The notes below the pieces were generated by a model that ran no database searches, had not been told where the DNA came from, and was given only the letters and a program-made list of their open reading frames with translations. A stretch of DNA of 64,000 nucleotides from Dyadobacter sp. CECT 9275 (GTDB taxonomy: Bacteria; Bacteroidota; Bacteroidia; Cytophagales; Spirosomataceae). Location of the stretch: positions 3,806,001 through 3,870,000 of the forward strand of contig NZ_CAJRAF010000002.1 in the NCBI RefSeq assembly GCF_907164905.1, in the 5' to 3' direction. Positions 41,835 through 52,930 of the stretch are shown in pieces. Every line of letters begins with the position of its first letter. The first letter of the stretch is position 1. The translations under genes were made by a program, and so were the position numbers.

Positions 41835-42758
41835 ATGGAAAATAAAGAAGAAAATATCCCGCCTTTCAGAAATCACAGAGCAGGATTTGTAAGCATCATC
41901 GGAAAGCCCAACGTTGGGAAGTCCACACTGATGAACGTATTGGTTGGCGAAAAGATGTCCATCATTACTTCAAAAGCACAAACGACACGGCACCGGATTA
42001 TGGGTATTCTTAACGGAACCTATGAAGATATCCCTTTTCAGCTGGTATATTCTGATACCCCAGGCGTGGTTAAACCGGCTTACAAGCTCCATGACTCCAT
42101 GATGACCTTCGTCAAAGGTTCTCTGGAAGATGCTGACGTGGTACTTTTTGTAACAGAAATAGGGGAGAAGGCCGCTAATCATGAAGTAACACCCTTGCTG
42201 ATCAGAACGGATGCACCGGTAATACTGGTACTGAATAAAATTGATTTATCGAGCGAAGAAGAGGTAAAAAGAAAAACCGAGGAATGGGAGCAGGCCATTC
42301 AACCTGCCGCCATAGTACCTATTTCTGCACTTTTAAATGCAAATATTCAGACGCTTTTTGACGCAATCGTGACCAGGTTGCCTTTTCACCCGCCCTATTT
42401 TGCAGATGATGAACTAACAGATAAGCCAGAGCGTTTCTTTGCTTCGGAAATTATTCGTGAAAAAATTTTTATGAACTACCGTCAGGAGATTCCATACAGC
42501 TCGGAGGTAGTGATTTCTGAATTCAAAGAAAAGGACGATATCATCGTTATCCGTGCCGAAATACTGGTGGAGCGTAAAAGTCAGAAAGGCATTATCATCG
42601 GGGAAAAGGGTGAGATGCTTAAGAAAGTAGGCACCCAGGCGCGGCATGATCTTGAAGAATTTTTTGGCAAAAAAGTATTCCTGGAACAACATGTAAAAGT
42701 AGAGCCCGACTGGCGCAGTAAGGAAAACAAGCTGAGACAGTTTGGATACGAAGAGTAA
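41835..42758 (+). CDS. era: GTPase Era
   Basis: 307 residues. G1 GKPNVGKST (residue ~22), G3 DTPGVVKP, G4 NKIDLS, and a C-terminal KH domain with GEKGEMLKKVGTQARHDLEE are all present, length normal. Era binds the 3' end of 16S rRNA for 30S maturation. Its frame runs into the upstream part of der; the two GTPase genes stand in tandem, 70 bases apart. Confidence 0.97.
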   Translation: MENKEENIPPFRNHRAGFVSIIGKPNVGKSTLMNVLVGEKMSIITSKAQTTRHRIMGILNGTYEDIPFQLVYSDTPGVVKPAYKLHDSMMTFVKGSLEDADVVLFVTEIGEKAANHEVTPLLIRTDAPVILVLNKIDLSSEEEVKRKTEEWEQAIQPAAIVPISALLNANIQTLFDAIVTRLPFHPPYFADDELTDKPERFFASEIIREKIFMNYRQEIPYSSEVVISEFKEKDDIIVIRAEILVERKSQKGIIIGEKGEMLKKVGTQARHDLEEFFGKKVFLEQHVKVEPDWRSKENKLRQFGYEE

Positions 42759-42828
42759 CGTACAATTTATAAGAATGGAGGAGAGAAAACAAATGCTCTC
42801 CGGATCACAAAAAAGGTTTAGTGTAATT

Positions 42829-44139
42829 ATGGCAAATGTAATATCAATAGTAGGGCGCCCGAACGTAGGCAAATCCACGCTTTTTAACCGCCTTACTGAA
42901 AGCCGCAAGGCAATAATGGATAACCAGAGCGGCGTAACCCGCGACCGCCACTACGGGTATGGGGAATGGACCGATCAGTACTTCACCGTAATTGATACCG
43001 GCGGGTATGTGGTGGGCTCGGAAGATATCTTCGAAGGGGCGATTAGGGAACAGGTAGAAATGGCGATCGAGGAATCCAAGGTGGTGCTGTTTATGGTAGA
43101 TACCATGACGGGTCTGACGGATCTGGATAAAGATTTTGCGAATATCTTAAGACGTTTTAACAAGCCGGTTCTGCTGGTAGCCAATAAATCGGAAACACAG
43201 GAACGGTACCAGTCGGCTGCGGAGTTTTATGAGCTGGGTCTCGGCGATATGGTTTATGCGATTTCGGCCCAGACCGGCTTTGGTACGGGCGAATTGCTCG
43301 ATGAGGTAGTCAAACACTTTGAAACCGCCGGAATTGAAAATCCCGAAGCAGGTATTCCAAGAATTGCGATCATGGGGCGCCCCAATGTCGGGAAATCGTC
43401 CTTTCTGAATGTCCTGACAGGAACAGAACGCAGTATTGTGACCGACATAGCGGGTACCACCCGGGACGCTATCCATACACATTACAATGCCTTTGGAATG
43501 GAATTTATTCTGACCGACACGGCCGGTATCCGCAGAAAATCAAGGGTGAAGGAGGACATTGAATATTATTCCACGCTTCGTTCCATCAAAGCAATGGAAG
43601 AGTCGGACGTATGTATAGTATTGCTGGATGCTACGCTAGGGTTGGAAGGGCAGGACCTGAATATTATTGGCCAGGCCGACAAAGCCAAAAAGGGGATCGT
43701 GATTATGGTGAATAAATGGGATTTGATTGAAAAAGATTCCAAAACCGCCGATAGATATAAAAAGGAGCTTTTGGAAAGGTTGGCCCCTATGAATTACATG
43801 CCGATCATCTTTGCGTCTGTAGTAGAAAAGCAAAGGATTCATCAAGTAATGGAAAAGGCGATGGAGGTATTCCAGAACAAAACCAAGAAAATCACTACCT
43901 CGAAATTGAATGAGGTAATGCAGGCTGAGATCGAAAAATATCCTCCACCGGCACACCGCGGCAAATATATTAACATCAAATATATGATTCAGTTGCCAAC
44001 ACCCTCGCCAACGTTTGTGTTTTTCAGCAGCAATCCTAAGCATATCCAGCCGCCTTACCTGCGTTATCTGGAGAACCGCATGCGTGAAAATTTTGATTTC
44101 TCAGGCGTTCCTATCACTATTTTCTTCAGAGAAAAGTAG
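42829..44139 (+). CDS. der: Ribosome biogenesis GTPase Der (EngA)
   Basis: 436 residues from ATG 42829, the family's usual start (MANVISIVGRPNVGKSTLFN); an extension to 42742 would add 29 unrelated residues. Two GTPase domains in tandem (GRPNVGKST at ~10 and GRPNVGKSS at ~182; DTGGYV and DTAGIRR switch regions; NKSE and NKWD as G4) and a C-terminal KH-like domain. Required for 50S assembly. A terminator follows. Confidence 0.97.
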   Translation: MANVISIVGRPNVGKSTLFNRLTESRKAIMDNQSGVTRDRHYGYGEWTDQYFTVIDTGGYVVGSEDIFEGAIREQVEMAIEESKVVLFMVDTMTGLTDLDKDFANILRRFNKPVLLVANKSETQERYQSAAEFYELGLGDMVYAISAQTGFGTGELLDEVVKHFETAGIENPEAGIPRIAIMGRPNVGKSSFLNVLTGTERSIVTDIAGTTRDAIHTHYNAFGMEFILTDTAGIRRKSRVKEDIEYYSTLRSIKAMEESDVCIVLLDATLGLEGQDLNIIGQADKAKKGIVIMVNKWDLIEKDSKTADRYKKELLERLAPMNYMPIIFASVVEKQRIHQVMEKAMEVFQNKTKKITTSKLNEVMQAEIEKYPPPAHRGKYINIKYMIQLPTPSPTFVFFSSNPKHIQPPYLRYLENRMRENFDFSGVPITIFFREK

Positions 44140-44156
44140 TGTTTATCAGGATTTAA

Positions 44157-44193
44157 AAAAGGCGCAGGCTGGGATTTCCGGGCTGCGCCTTTT
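44157..44193 (+). terminator. Terminator after der
   Basis: AAAAGGCGCAG (44157-44167) and CTGCGCCTTTT (44183-44193) form an 11-bp stem ending in a T run. From here to 44370 there is no gene. Confidence 0.85.
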
Positions 44194-44374
44194 ACATTTC
44201 ATCTGTTTTTTTCTGCTGTTCGGCATGCATTAGAGGCACTCTGCCTTTTTTTATTTTCAAGATGCAACGCCATCCGATAAATTTGCATCTATCAGTTGAA
44301 AATGAAGGAGAAAGCAGAGAAGCAGGAGGGATGAAAAAAATTCAAAAAAAATGTTAAAAACAAGGTACTATGTA

Positions 44375-44406
44375 TTGCAAGATACCTAACAAAACATATA
44401 TATTTG
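44375..44406 (+). promoter_or_regulatory. Bacteroidota-type promoter
   Basis: TTG (44375-44377) and TATATTTG (44399-44406) are separated by 21 bases, matching the -33 TTG / -7 TAnnTTTG promoter. It lies 64 bases before the start of the secreted protein gene. Confidence 0.6.
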
Positions 44407-44469
44407 TACCATCAATTAGTTACAACAGGCTTGGCATTAAATTTCTGAACAGTTGAAACAATATTAGCT

Positions 44470-44880
44470 ATGAAAATCCTGAAATTATTCCTTCTTTTTC
44501 TTCTGGTAAGTCTGCAGGCCAGAGCTACCGGTTATACGCATAACATGTTTGTAGCACATAAAAAACTACAGGCAGGAAAAGAATGCAGCATAGTAATATC
44601 CAAGGACCATACTAAGAAAAACCACAAGCCAGCGAAGCAGGTGGTGAAAACAGTAAATTATCATGAGGCTTCCAAATCACTTACCAATCAGCTTTGTGAC
44701 CAGGTTAGTGGTATTGCTACCCTGAACGAGCGGATACTCGCTGAGGGGCCATCTGCAATTTTTAAGAGTGAAAGTGAGGAGGAAAAAGAAGCAGACAATA
44801 CGATTGTTTCGGGCTTGGTAGACCTGGTTAAAAGAACCATTTATGTCATGGTCGGTTTACCAGTTGTTGGCAGGCCATAA
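44470..44880 (+). CDS. Small secreted protein, unknown function
   Basis: 136 residues with a signal peptide (MKILKLFLLFLLVSLQARA, cut before TGY), a Lys/His-rich middle (SKDHTKKNHKPAKQVVKT) and a C-terminal hydrophobic stretch (TIIVSGLV..TIYVMVGLPVV). A strong -33/-7 promoter and a terminator make it a single-gene unit. No domain is recognised. Confidence 0.75.
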   Translation: MKILKLFLLFLLVSLQARATGYTHNMFVAHKKLQAGKECSIVISKDHTKKNHKPAKQVVKTVNYHEASKSLTNQLCDQVSGIATLNERILAEGPSAIFKSESEEEKEADNTIVSGLVDLVKRTIYVMVGLPVVGRP

Positions 44881-44900
44881 GGATAAACTTGTTTAGATAA

Positions 44901-44933
44901 AAAACCCAGGATGGCTGCCACCCTGGGTTTTTT
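44901..44933. terminator. Bidirectional terminator
   Basis: AAAACCCAGG (44901-44910) and CCTGGGTTTT (44922-44931) with flanking A and T runs, between two convergent genes. Confidence 0.85.
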
Positions 44934-44937
44934 ATGT

Positions 44938-45774
44938 TTATGCTACCACATTGGTTAATGTCCCGATGGGCTCAATCGTGATATGGACAATATCTCCGGT
45001 CTGAAGAGTAAAATCCGATGGAGGAATAATTCCTGTTCCTGTCATCAGGTAACATCCGGTAGGGAAAGCCATTTCTCTGAATAAGAACTTCAGCAGCTCA
45101 TCCGGGGTACGTTTCATCTGAGACAAGGTAATTTCCCCGTTGAAAACCTCTTCCCCATCCCTGATGATCGACAGGTCGATGATGGTTTCAGGAGATAGCG
45201 GAACCTCCGGTACATACAGGCACGGGCCAAGAGCCGCACTGCCAGTGTAAGATTTGGCCTGAGGAAGATATAAAGGATTTTCTCCTTCAATACTCCTGGA
45301 ACTCATATCATTGCCAATGGTATACCCCACCAGCGTGCCGGATTCTGTAGCAAAGAGGGTCAGCTCCGGTTCAGGAACATCCCAGGTAGAATCCTTGCGG
45401 ATCCGTACCGTACCCTGATGTCCCACGACCCTCCAGGCAGTTGACTTAAAGAAAAGTTCGGGTCTTTCAGCCTCGTACACCCGGTCGTAAAAACTTCCGC
45501 CGCCAGCTTTTTCAGACTCTTCCATACGGGCCGTACGGCTGCGGAAATAGGTAACACCCGAAGCCCACACCTCCTGTGTACCAATAGGAGCAAGAATCTC
45601 CGGCATTGGTAAATCATCAGAAAAGGTAACAGGTATAAGACTTTCAATCTGCAGGCCAAGCCACTCATACAGATCATTACGATTGACCACTACGTCCCAT
45701 TCCGTTTCATGCAAGCGATAAAACTGATCGTCATTTTCAAGTAGAATGCCGTGTTCGGTTCTGTATAATTTCAT
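44938..45774 (-). CDS. Fumarylacetoacetate hydrolase family protein
   Basis: 278 residues. The FAH fold carries [12 protein letters not shown], the metal-binding ExE region [10 protein letters not shown] near residue 131, and [24 protein letters not shown]. This subgroup includes 2-keto-3-deoxy-sugar acid dehydratases and hydrolases, so a role in sugar-acid catabolism is possible, but no partner gene is adjacent. No Shine-Dalgarno sequence. Confidence 0.85.
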   Translation of the reverse strand: MKLYRTEHGILLENDDQFYRLHETEWDVVVNRNDLYEWLGLQIESLIPVTFSDDLPMPEILAPIGTQEVWASGVTYFRSRTARMEESEKAGGGSFYDRVYEAERPELFFKSTAWRVVGHQGTVRIRKDSTWDVPEPELTLFATESGTLVGYTIGNDMSSRSIEGENPLYLPQAKSYTGSAALGPCLYVPEVPLSPETIIDLSIIRDGEEVFNGEITLSQMKRTPDELLKFLFREMAFPTGCYLMTGTGIIPPSDFTLQTGDIVHITIEPIGTLTNVVA

Positions 45775-45873
45775 GGATTGTTTGAATTAAGTTTCATGAT
45801 TATAAGCATACAGTAAAATTTCTATACTGTTATATCAATTACTATTCCCAGGCGCCTTCGGGCTATTGTACGT

Positions 45874-46341
45874 TTATCCGTTGTGCCAAAGCCGGCTGTC
45901 GATAGGAATTCTCCGTTGTTGAACGAGTTTGACTTCCGAAAATCTTTTATGATCGGGATGAATTAAAATATTCTGCGAAAAAGGTACAATCACAGAGGGG
46001 ACGCCTATGGCCAGAACATCCGGCTTTTTAAGCCAGTCCATTAGCCAAAGCTGGGTTAAATCATAAGTTTTATGATTCCAGTAACCGGGCATCTGAGATT
46101 CGCTATAATGCCTGATATCGTCAGGGATCAGAATAGAAGAAAGCCAGTAGGTGGGAAGATCTTCGTAACGCACACCGGGAGCGTGTACCAGCGTTTCCAC
46201 GAGCCCAAGTTCAGGAGAAGAGGTGGTATATAAAATACCGATTCCCTTTGGATTCCATCTGGCTCCGTACAAACGGCTACCTTCGGCCGAAAGGCTCTGG
46301 TCCCTGAATTTTTCTCTGACAATCTGGTAAACTACAGGCAT
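45874..46341 (-). CDS. RES-domain toxin
   Basis: 155 residues from ATG 46341 (MPVVYQIVREKF), five bases after the antitoxin stop; an extension to 46398 overlaps that gene. The RES domain has the Arg-Glu-Ser features: SRLYGARWNPKGIGILYTTS, a conserved Glu in ELGLVETLVH and Ser in VPSVIVPFSQN. RES toxins degrade NAD+. It is the second gene of a RES/Xre toxin-antitoxin operon. Confidence 0.85.
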   Translation of the reverse strand: MPVVYQIVREKFRDQSLSAEGSRLYGARWNPKGIGILYTTSSPELGLVETLVHAPGVRYEDLPTYWLSSILIPDDIRHYSESQMPGYWNHKTYDLTQLWLMDWLKKPDVLAIGVPSVIVPFSQNILIHPDHKRFSEVKLVQQRRIPIDSRLWHNG

Positions 46342-46345
46342 AAAC

Positions 46346-46771
46346 TCAGGCGGGAAGGCCATAGTCAAGACGGCCCAGCACATCGTCTGCCAGGCCAAAG
46401 CCCGTTACAGTATCCATCATCTGAATGGGAGACTGCCCGTTAAGCTCACTTAAAGGAGTGCGCAGCCATTGCTTCACAATATTCTCTTTGCCGTCAAAGG
46501 TATCCATTGCATGAAGCATAATATTTTTGAGCAACAAAAGCCTTTCGGAAGCATCGATGCTCAGCCGAGTTTCGGGCTGGATACGGTGAAGGTTCCTGGG
46601 AGTCATTCCCAGAATTCCCGCCATCTCGTTGTCAGTCAGCCCCACCATTTTTGAAACAGCGTCAGCCTGGGAACGTAACATTCCTAATCTTGATCTTCTG
46701 ATTACTTCAAGATCACTTGCAGGCTCCTGCCCATAGGGTACATGCCTTTCGGAAACAATTGGTAAAGCCAT
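46346..46771 (-). CDS. Xre/MbcA/ParS-type antitoxin
   Basis: 141 residues: an N-terminal HTH (VGLTDNEMAGILGMTPRNL) and a C-terminal toxin-binding domain (WLRTPLSELNGQSPIQMMDT) typical of antitoxins paired with RES toxins. It presumably represses the operon and blocks the toxin's NAD site. Confidence 0.85.
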   Translation of the reverse strand: MALPIVSERHVPYGQEPASDLEVIRRSRLGMLRSQADAVSKMVGLTDNEMAGILGMTPRNLHRIQPETRLSIDASERLLLLKNIMLHAMDTFDGKENIVKQWLRTPLSELNGQSPIQMMDTVTGFGLADDVLGRLDYGLPA

Positions 46772-46830
46772 AATGAAAACAATGACATATGTCCCAAATG
46801 TAGGTGACTTTTTTCGCTATAAAAAGTCTT

Positions 46831-49689
46831 TTACAACTTTTCTTTTAAAAATTCGGCTGTATGATTTCCTTTTAGCTTGGCCATTTCTTCAGGTGTTCCC
46901 GCAAAGGTCAGATATCCTCCGCCTTCTCCGCCATCCGGGCCCAGGTCCAGAATCCAGTCGGCACATTTGATAACCTCCATATTATGCTCAATAATCAGAA
47001 CACTGTCTCCCTGTTCGACTAACGCATTGATCGCTTTCAGCAGTTTTTTAATATCGTGAAAATGAAGGCCTGTGGTTGGTTCGTCAAAGATAAACATCGT
47101 TTTACCCTTGTTTGACGACCCCTTCCCCAGGAAGGAAGCAAGTTTCACACGCTGAGCCTCACCCCCTGATAACGTATTGGAAGATTGTCCCAAACCTACG
47201 TATCCCAAACCTACCTCCTGCAAGGGCATTAATTTGTCCGCCAGTTTTGGCTCCGGTGCACTGAAAAAATCAATAGCCTCATCAACCGTCATATCCAGGA
47301 TTTCCGCAACATCCTTTCCTTCATATTTCACTTCCTGAATCTCCTGTTTAAAACGCTTGCCGTTACAGCCCTCACACGTCAGATAAATATCGGCCATAAA
47401 CTGCATTTCTATTTTTACCTGTCCTTCTCCCTGGCAAATTTCACATCGGCCGCCATCCACATTAAAAGAAAAATGGGAAGGTTTGTAACCACGCGCTTTG
47501 GAAAGCGGTAAATCCGACATCATCTGCCGTATGTAATCATAGGCCTTGATATAAGTAACAGGATTAGACCTGGATGATTTTCCAATCGGGTTCTGGTCAA
47601 TCATTTCAATAGCCTCAATCCTGTCCAGGCTACCGGTAATCTCGTCAAAACGGCCCACCTCCTCACTGAATTCCCCTTTCAGGCGCATCAGAGCAGGATA
47701 TAATACTTTCCTGATCAGCGTTGATTTACCAGAACCGCTTACGCCTGTCACTACGGTCAGGTTGTTCAAAGGAATTTTTACGTTCAGATCTTTAAGGTTA
47801 TTTTCTCGGGCTCCCTTTACTTCCACGAAGTGTAAGGCCTTTCTGCGGATCTTTGGGACAGGAATGGAATCCATTTCCAAAAGAAAATCGAGGGTATGAC
47901 TTTTACGATTTTGGTTTAAAAACGATGCTTTTTTATCATCATCCAGCAGCTCGCGCCAGTTTCCCTGGAAAACCACGTGGCCCCCGCCTGTGCCCGCCTC
48001 CGGCCCGATGTCAATAATCTGATCGGCCGCATGCATAACCTCCTCCTCATGTTCCACCACAATTACCGTATTACCCAAATCCCTCAGGGATTCCAGTACG
48101 CCCACAAGCCTTTTGGTATCCCTCGGGTGAAGCCCGATACTGGGTTCATCCAGAATATACATAGATCCCACCAAAGCGCTGCCCAGGGAGGTAGCAAGTT
48201 TAATCCGTTGAAACTCCCCTCCGGACAGGGTATTTGTGAGCCGGTTTAAAGTAAGGTATCCCAGCCCGACCCGGCACATATATTCCAGCCTGGATTCTAT
48301 TTCAGTGAGCACGCGTCGGGCAACCTGTCGGTCGTGCTCGCTGATATCTAGCTGTTTAAAAAATGAAAGAACATCCTGAATCGGCATTAAAACGATATCG
48401 GTGATTGATTTCCCCGACACTTTAACGTACGATGCGTCTTTGCGAAGCCTGGAGCCTCGGCAATCCGGGCAGGTAGTACGGCCGCGGAAGCGCGACAGCA
48501 TCACGCGATACTGGATCTTGTAAGTCTGAGATTCAAGCTCTGCAATGAAATCATTGATACCCTGAAAATACTGGTTACCTGTCCAGAGCAGATTTTGCTG
48601 TGCGGGGGTAAGATCCCGGTATGGCCGATGGATCGGAAAGTCAAACTTCACGCCGTTACGAATCAACGGCGTGAGCCAGTCATTCATTTTTTCGGTGCGC
48701 CATGGAGCAATTGCACCCTCATAAACCGACAGATTTTTATCCGGAATAATAAGGTCCGGATCGATACCTAATATTTTACCAAAGCCTTCACAGCGCTTGC
48801 ACGCACCAAATGGATTATTGAAACTGAAAAGATTAACAGAAGGTTCTTCAAAAATGATACCGTCGAGTTCAAATTTATCCGAAAATGCTTTTCGCTCTCC
48901 ACCCATTACCTCAACAATACAAACGCCCTCTCCTTCGAAAAACGCCGTTTGTACTGAGTCGGACAGCCGGTACTGTGTATCCTCGTCATCTTTTCTGATA
49001 CCCGCGCGATCAATAAGTATAAAAATGGGTTGGCCGGCCTGTGTATAATTTTCCGGATTTTCGAGTACATCTTCAATCTGAACAACCTGCCCACCCAGTA
49101 TAATCCTGTTGTAACCTTTTGACAGCAATATTCCCAGCTCCTCCTCTTGCGTTCGCCCTTCCCGGATCAGCAGCGGCGCCAGAATAAGTACCCTGGTTCC
49201 GTCCTCATGGCTGAGCATGAAATTGACCACGTCCGTCACGGAATCCTTCCTGACCAGTTCACCCGAAACAGGTGAATAGGTATGGCCAGCCCTGGCAAAA
49301 AGTAATTTCAGATAATCATAAATTTCAGTAGAGGTCCCTACGGTTGATCTTGGATTTCGGGTATTTACCTTTTGCTCAATGGCGATAGCCGGAGAAATAC
49401 CTTTGATATATTCCACCTCCGGTTTTTCCATTCGTCCTAAAAACTGGCGGGCATAGCTGCTCAGACTCTCCACATACATCCGTTGTCCTTCTGCGAAAAG
49501 GGTATCAAAAGCCAGGGAAGACTTCCCGGAGCCGGACAAACCCGTAATCACCACAAGTTTGTTACGAGGAATGGCTACATCAATATTTTTAAGATTATTT
49601 ACCTTGGCACCCTTTATCAGGATATATTGTCTCGGATCAAGGTTGTCAAACTTGGATGCTTCAATCCGTGGCACGGTCAATTGCGTCAT
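46831..49689 (-). CDS. uvrA: Excinuclease ABC subunit A
   Basis: 952 residues, normal length. Two ABC ATPase halves with Walker [10 protein letters not shown] (~55) and GVSGSGKST (~660), signatures [12 protein letters not shown] and [12 protein letters not shown], and zinc-finger pairs CKRCEG/CPDCRG and CEICQG/CEGCNG. It recognises damaged DNA in nucleotide excision repair together with UvrB. Confidence 0.98.
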   Translation of the reverse strand: MTQLTVPRIEASKFDNLDPRQYILIKGAKVNNLKNIDVAIPRNKLVVITGLSGSGKSSLAFDTLFAEGQRMYVESLSSYARQFLGRMEKPEVEYIKGISPAIAIEQKVNTRNPRSTVGTSTEIYDYLKLLFARAGHTYSPVSGELVRKDSVTDVVNFMLSHEDGTRVLILAPLLIREGRTQEEELGILLSKGYNRIILGGQVVQIEDVLENPENYTQAGQPIFILIDRAGIRKDDEDTQYRLSDSVQTAFFEGEGVCIVEVMGGERKAFSDKFELDGIIFEEPSVNLFSFNNPFGACKRCEGFGKILGIDPDLIIPDKNLSVYEGAIAPWRTEKMNDWLTPLIRNGVKFDFPIHRPYRDLTPAQQNLLWTGNQYFQGINDFIAELESQTYKIQYRVMLSRFRGRTTCPDCRGSRLRKDASYVKVSGKSITDIVLMPIQDVLSFFKQLDISEHDRQVARRVLTEIESRLEYMCRVGLGYLTLNRLTNTLSGGEFQRIKLATSLGSALVGSMYILDEPSIGLHPRDTKRLVGVLESLRDLGNTVIVVEHEEEVMHAADQIIDIGPEAGTGGGHVVFQGNWRELLDDDKKASFLNQNRKSHTLDFLLEMDSIPVPKIRRKALHFVEVKGARENNLKDLNVKIPLNNLTVVTGVSGSGKSTLIRKVLYPALMRLKGEFSEEVGRFDEITGSLDRIEAIEMIDQNPIGKSSRSNPVTYIKAYDYIRQMMSDLPLSKARGYKPSHFSFNVDGGRCEICQGEGQVKIEMQFMADIYLTCEGCNGKRFKQEIQEVKYEGKDVAEILDMTVDEAIDFFSAPEPKLADKLMPLQEVGLGYVGLGQSSNTLSGGEAQRVKLASFLGKGSSNKGKTMFIFDEPTTGLHFHDIKKLLKAINALVEQGDSVLIIEHNMEVIKCADWILDLGPDGGEGGGYLTFAGTPEEMAKLKGNHTAEFLKEKL

Positions 49690-49803
49690 AAGGAATTACA
49701 GATGGGTCTATCAGAGGAAATGGGAAATCCCTATCCAGTAGTTAACCCAAAATTCGCCTTTTTAGTTTGAGTTTCCTAGCTGGTTTTCACAATCGGGATG
49801 GTT

Positions 49804-51357
49804 TTAATGACCGGTCTCTTCTTGCTTTTTCTTACGGATCTTTACAAGAACTATGCCATGTTTCTCGAAAATTATTTCCTGAAAATCGTAGTGGGAAAGA
49901 CCAGCCTTTCTGCCAAAAACAATATCACCTGCTTTCGGCTTACGTTCCTGGGCATAAAGTCCTGAATAAAAGTGAAAGCTCGGGTTGTAGTGATCAAGGA
50001 CTACCAAATTTTTGTCTCCTCTTTTTTTAACAATTAAGGCGGCTTCCTTCACCGGTAACTGTAACAGAGTTCCCAGCCGCGGCATCCACAAGATATTAAC
50101 GGTTATCAGTAGAACAATGCCCGTGAGCCCCATCCGGATTTCTGCCTGCCAATCTTTTTTAATCCAAATAATCAGAAGCAAACCCACTAACAGGCACATG
50201 ATGACGGCATATTGGGCATCAAAAATCTCAGGCACAACCCTGATCACGTCAACAGCGTAGGCGTTTGTGATCTCGGGTATAGCCAAGCCAACCATGAAAG
50301 GGATAAGAGCCAGCCAACCAAGCAGTATAAAAGACGGCCATGCAACAGGTAACTTGTGGGTTTTGGTAGCGTACCAGCCCCCGATCATGCACAACGGGCT
50401 GTATCCGTAAATGATGTAATGATGAAGTTTTGTGCCTGACAATGAGAAGAGTACAAACACGAGACCGAACCAGATGAACAGGAAGGAGAGCAACTTATCT
50501 GACCAGATGAAGCGGATTTTGCCAAAAGACTTTAATATAATGGCCGTAAACGGAAGTAATCCGAGGACCAGGATAGGCACGAAGTACAAGATCCCTCCGT
50601 AGTGCCCTTCAAAGGCGGTTTGAAAACGGTTCACATTATGCCTGAAAAAAAAACCGTTGATAAAATCCATCCCTGCGCGCTGGTATTCCAGGATGTACCA
50701 TGGTACCGCAATCACTAAAAATATCCCAAGCCCAACAGGGTCGAAAATTTTAAGCAGCGGTTTCCAGGTTTTCCATCGGATCAGATATATAAGAAAGACT
50801 GCCCCTGGTATCAGTATGGCTATGGGCCCTTTTGCCATAAAGCCAATGGCTGTGAAGGTATAAAAGACCCAGAGAAATTTCCTGTTGTGGTTCCAGAACG
50901 CCTCATAAAGGCAAAACATGGCGCCAGTTACAGAGGCGTTCAGCAGAGAATCCGCCAGAGCCGCTTTTCCGACAATGGTGATCTGAAGACTGGAAGCTGC
51001 TATCAGTGTAGCGAAGAAAGCAACGCGTTCGCCAAGCCGGTGTTTTGTAAAAAGATAGATAATAAGCATCCATAAAATGGCAGCCAGAGCGGAAGGAAGA
51101 CGTATGGCAAACTCGTTCCAGCCAAAAACCTGCGCACTGGCATATTGCAGCCAGTTAGTAAGAGGCGGTTTGTCAAACCGTTGTTCCTGATTGACAAACG
51201 AGGAAACAAAATCATTCCTGGCCACCATTTCTCTTGTTCCTTCGGCAAAGAATCCCTCATCCTCATCAAACAGGGGTGTATTTTCAAGTCCCCAGAGAAA
51301 CCCGGCCAATACATATATAATTAAAAATAATCTGCGTGTTTTTTCAGTAAGGATCAT
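49804..51357 (-). CDS. GT39-like (ArnT-type) membrane glycosyltransferase
   Basis: 517 residues with about 11-12 membrane spans. The catalytic first periplasmic loop has FDEDEGFFAEGTREM with the acidic pair near residues 30-40, then RFDKPPLTNWLQY. It uses a polyprenyl-phosphate sugar to glycosylate lipid or protein on the periplasmic side. Followed by a PAP2 phosphatase on the same strand. Confidence 0.85.
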   Translation of the reverse strand: MILTEKTRRLFLIIYVLAGFLWGLENTPLFDEDEGFFAEGTREMVARNDFVSSFVNQEQRFDKPPLTNWLQYASAQVFGWNEFAIRLPSALAAILWMLIIYLFTKHRLGERVAFFATLIAASSLQITIVGKAALADSLLNASVTGAMFCLYEAFWNHNRKFLWVFYTFTAIGFMAKGPIAILIPGAVFLIYLIRWKTWKPLLKIFDPVGLGIFLVIAVPWYILEYQRAGMDFINGFFFRHNVNRFQTAFEGHYGGILYFVPILVLGLLPFTAIILKSFGKIRFIWSDKLLSFLFIWFGLVFVLFSLSGTKLHHYIIYGYSPLCMIGGWYATKTHKLPVAWPSFILLGWLALIPFMVGLAIPEITNAYAVDVIRVVPEIFDAQYAVIMCLLVGLLLIIWIKKDWQAEIRMGLTGIVLLITVNILWMPRLGTLLQLPVKEAALIVKKRGDKNLVVLDHYNPSFHFYSGLYAQERKPKAGDIVFGRKAGLSHYDFQEIIFEKHGIVLVKIRKKKQEETGH

Positions 51358-51437
51358 TCCGGGTCTTTTGGTAAGCTACGATCTAAATCATGGAGTTTGG
51401 AGGTCTAACCGCGACGACCGTTACCTAATACCAGGTA

Positions 51438-52046
51438 TTACTTTTTCTTGAAAATTAAACACCACGTTAAAACAGAGAAAACAACCCCGATCATGGCGCC
51501 GGCAAGTACATCTTCCGGAAAATGTGCCAGCAGATACATCCGGGAATAGGCAACAAGGATGGGCGGCAAAAGTAAAAACGGCTTGACAAGGTTGCTTTTT
51601 GAACTAAATGCGAGGGTTGCAAACAGTGCAAATGCGGAGGTAGTGTGGCCCGATGGAAAACTTCCGAACTCATGAAGCGCTACACCAGATACCTGGTGCA
51701 AGGAGGGTAAAACGGACGCCAGTACTTTAGGGGGTCTGTAAAAATCCGTAAAAATGAATTTTTTTAAAAGTTGTGCAAAGATACCTGAAGAAGCATAACT
51801 CAAGATGACGCAAAGACCAGGACGTACCGAGAATAACAACATCAAGAGGCCAATACCCATTGAAAACCAGCCGTCCCCCCAATAGGTAATGAACGGGAAT
51901 ACGGCATCTCCCAGAGGACTCCAGTGCGCATTGATATGTATGAGCATGTCGGTCTGGCTGTGAAAAAGCTGGTAACTGGCATACATCACCCAAATACATA
52001 AGAAAGGGATAAGAAAGCTTCGCTGTTCGGTCCAAAAACTCTTCAT
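51438..52046 (-). CDS. PAP2-family phosphatase
   Basis: 202 residues, about six membrane spans, with the three PAP2 motifs: YRPPK region, PSGHTTSAF near residue 135 and SRMYLLAHFPEDVLAG near 168. It probably dephosphorylates undecaprenyl diphosphate or a lipid phosphate. The stop of the isochorismatase gene lies three bases before its start, so they are co-transcribed. Confidence 0.85.
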   Translation of the reverse strand: MKSFWTEQRSFLIPFLCIWVMYASYQLFHSQTDMLIHINAHWSPLGDAVFPFITYWGDGWFSMGIGLLMLLFSVRPGLCVILSYASSGIFAQLLKKFIFTDFYRPPKVLASVLPSLHQVSGVALHEFGSFPSGHTTSAFALFATLAFSSKSNLVKPFLLLPPILVAYSRMYLLAHFPEDVLAGAMIGVVFSVLTWCLIFKKK

Positions 52047-52049
52047 ATT

Positions 52050-52835
52050 TCAGAAAACGATAGCTCTGGAAGTAGAAAAAGTCACGCCTTTTGACTTCGC
52101 CTGGTCGAAAATAGGATCAGCAAGATGTCCCCAGTTGGGAACGTCCGACATGCAGTCTGTCAGAACCTCAATCTTTGAAATGAGTTCCGGGGCATATTTC
52201 AAGATCTGGCTGACACTGGTGGCTACACAATGGGAACGAGCCTCTCCTGTAATGAGTATCCGGTCAAAACTTTCCAGTTTTTTAAGAAATAGTTCATTTA
52301 AGGCTGTTTCAGGATCATTCCGGACAGGCACCTGCGCCCTGAAAACACCGAAATGCTCCGAAAGCGGGTTAATTCCCTTTTGAACGGAGGTATAATCGCG
52401 GCTTGTGCGGTGTGTCCATGCCAGTATGGCATCTGATATCGTATCGTCCAGAGCTGCCCCCCGCGTCCCGATCAGACAATGTTCGGGCCAGATAAAATGC
52501 TGAAATTCTCCTTCTCCTTCCAGCTGCACAAGGTACTCAGCTACATATTCTTTATGATAGCGCGGGATCCATCTGCCAGCCTTCACGGCTGCTGCGGTGA
52601 TCAAAGTGAAAGGCGCAACTGAGTTTCCGTTGGGATCTTCCCAAAAGAGAGGGTGTGCAATATCCATCACATGATGTGTATCCAGTGTGAGAAATATTTC
52701 GTCGATTTTGTCCCCATGCAGAGCAATCAGCCCGGCAATGCGATTTACGTCTTCCTGGGCTCCCGGTACAAAAAGAGAACCGGCAGGATTACAAAAATCA
52801 TATTGTGCGTCAATCAGCAAAAGCGCTGTTTTCAT
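52050..52835 (-). CDS. Isochorismatase-family cysteine hydrolase
   Basis: 261 residues from ATG 52835 (MKTALLLIDAQYDFC); an extension to 52985 adds 50 unrelated residues. The catalytic Asp is in LLIDAQYDF, Lys is probably in TVCKAG-like region HKEYV, and Cys is in ARSHCVATSV near residue 210. It resembles nicotinamidase-like hydrolases, but the substrate is not clear. Confidence 0.85.
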   Translation of the reverse strand: MKTALLLIDAQYDFCNPAGSLFVPGAQEDVNRIAGLIALHGDKIDEIFLTLDTHHVMDIAHPLFWEDPNGNSVAPFTLITAAAVKAGRWIPRYHKEYVAEYLVQLEGEGEFQHFIWPEHCLIGTRGAALDDTISDAILAWTHRTSRDYTSVQKGINPLSEHFGVFRAQVPVRNDPETALNELFLKKLESFDRILITGEARSHCVATSVSQILKYAPELISKIEVLTDCMSDVPNWGHLADPIFDQAKSKGVTFSTSRAIVF

Positions 52836-52930
52836 TATTCCAAATGAATAGGATGATTCGGATAAATACCGGATGCGGCAAAGATCATTAAAAGAAAGAA
52901 ATAAAAGTAAATGCCACCATAAAGAAAATA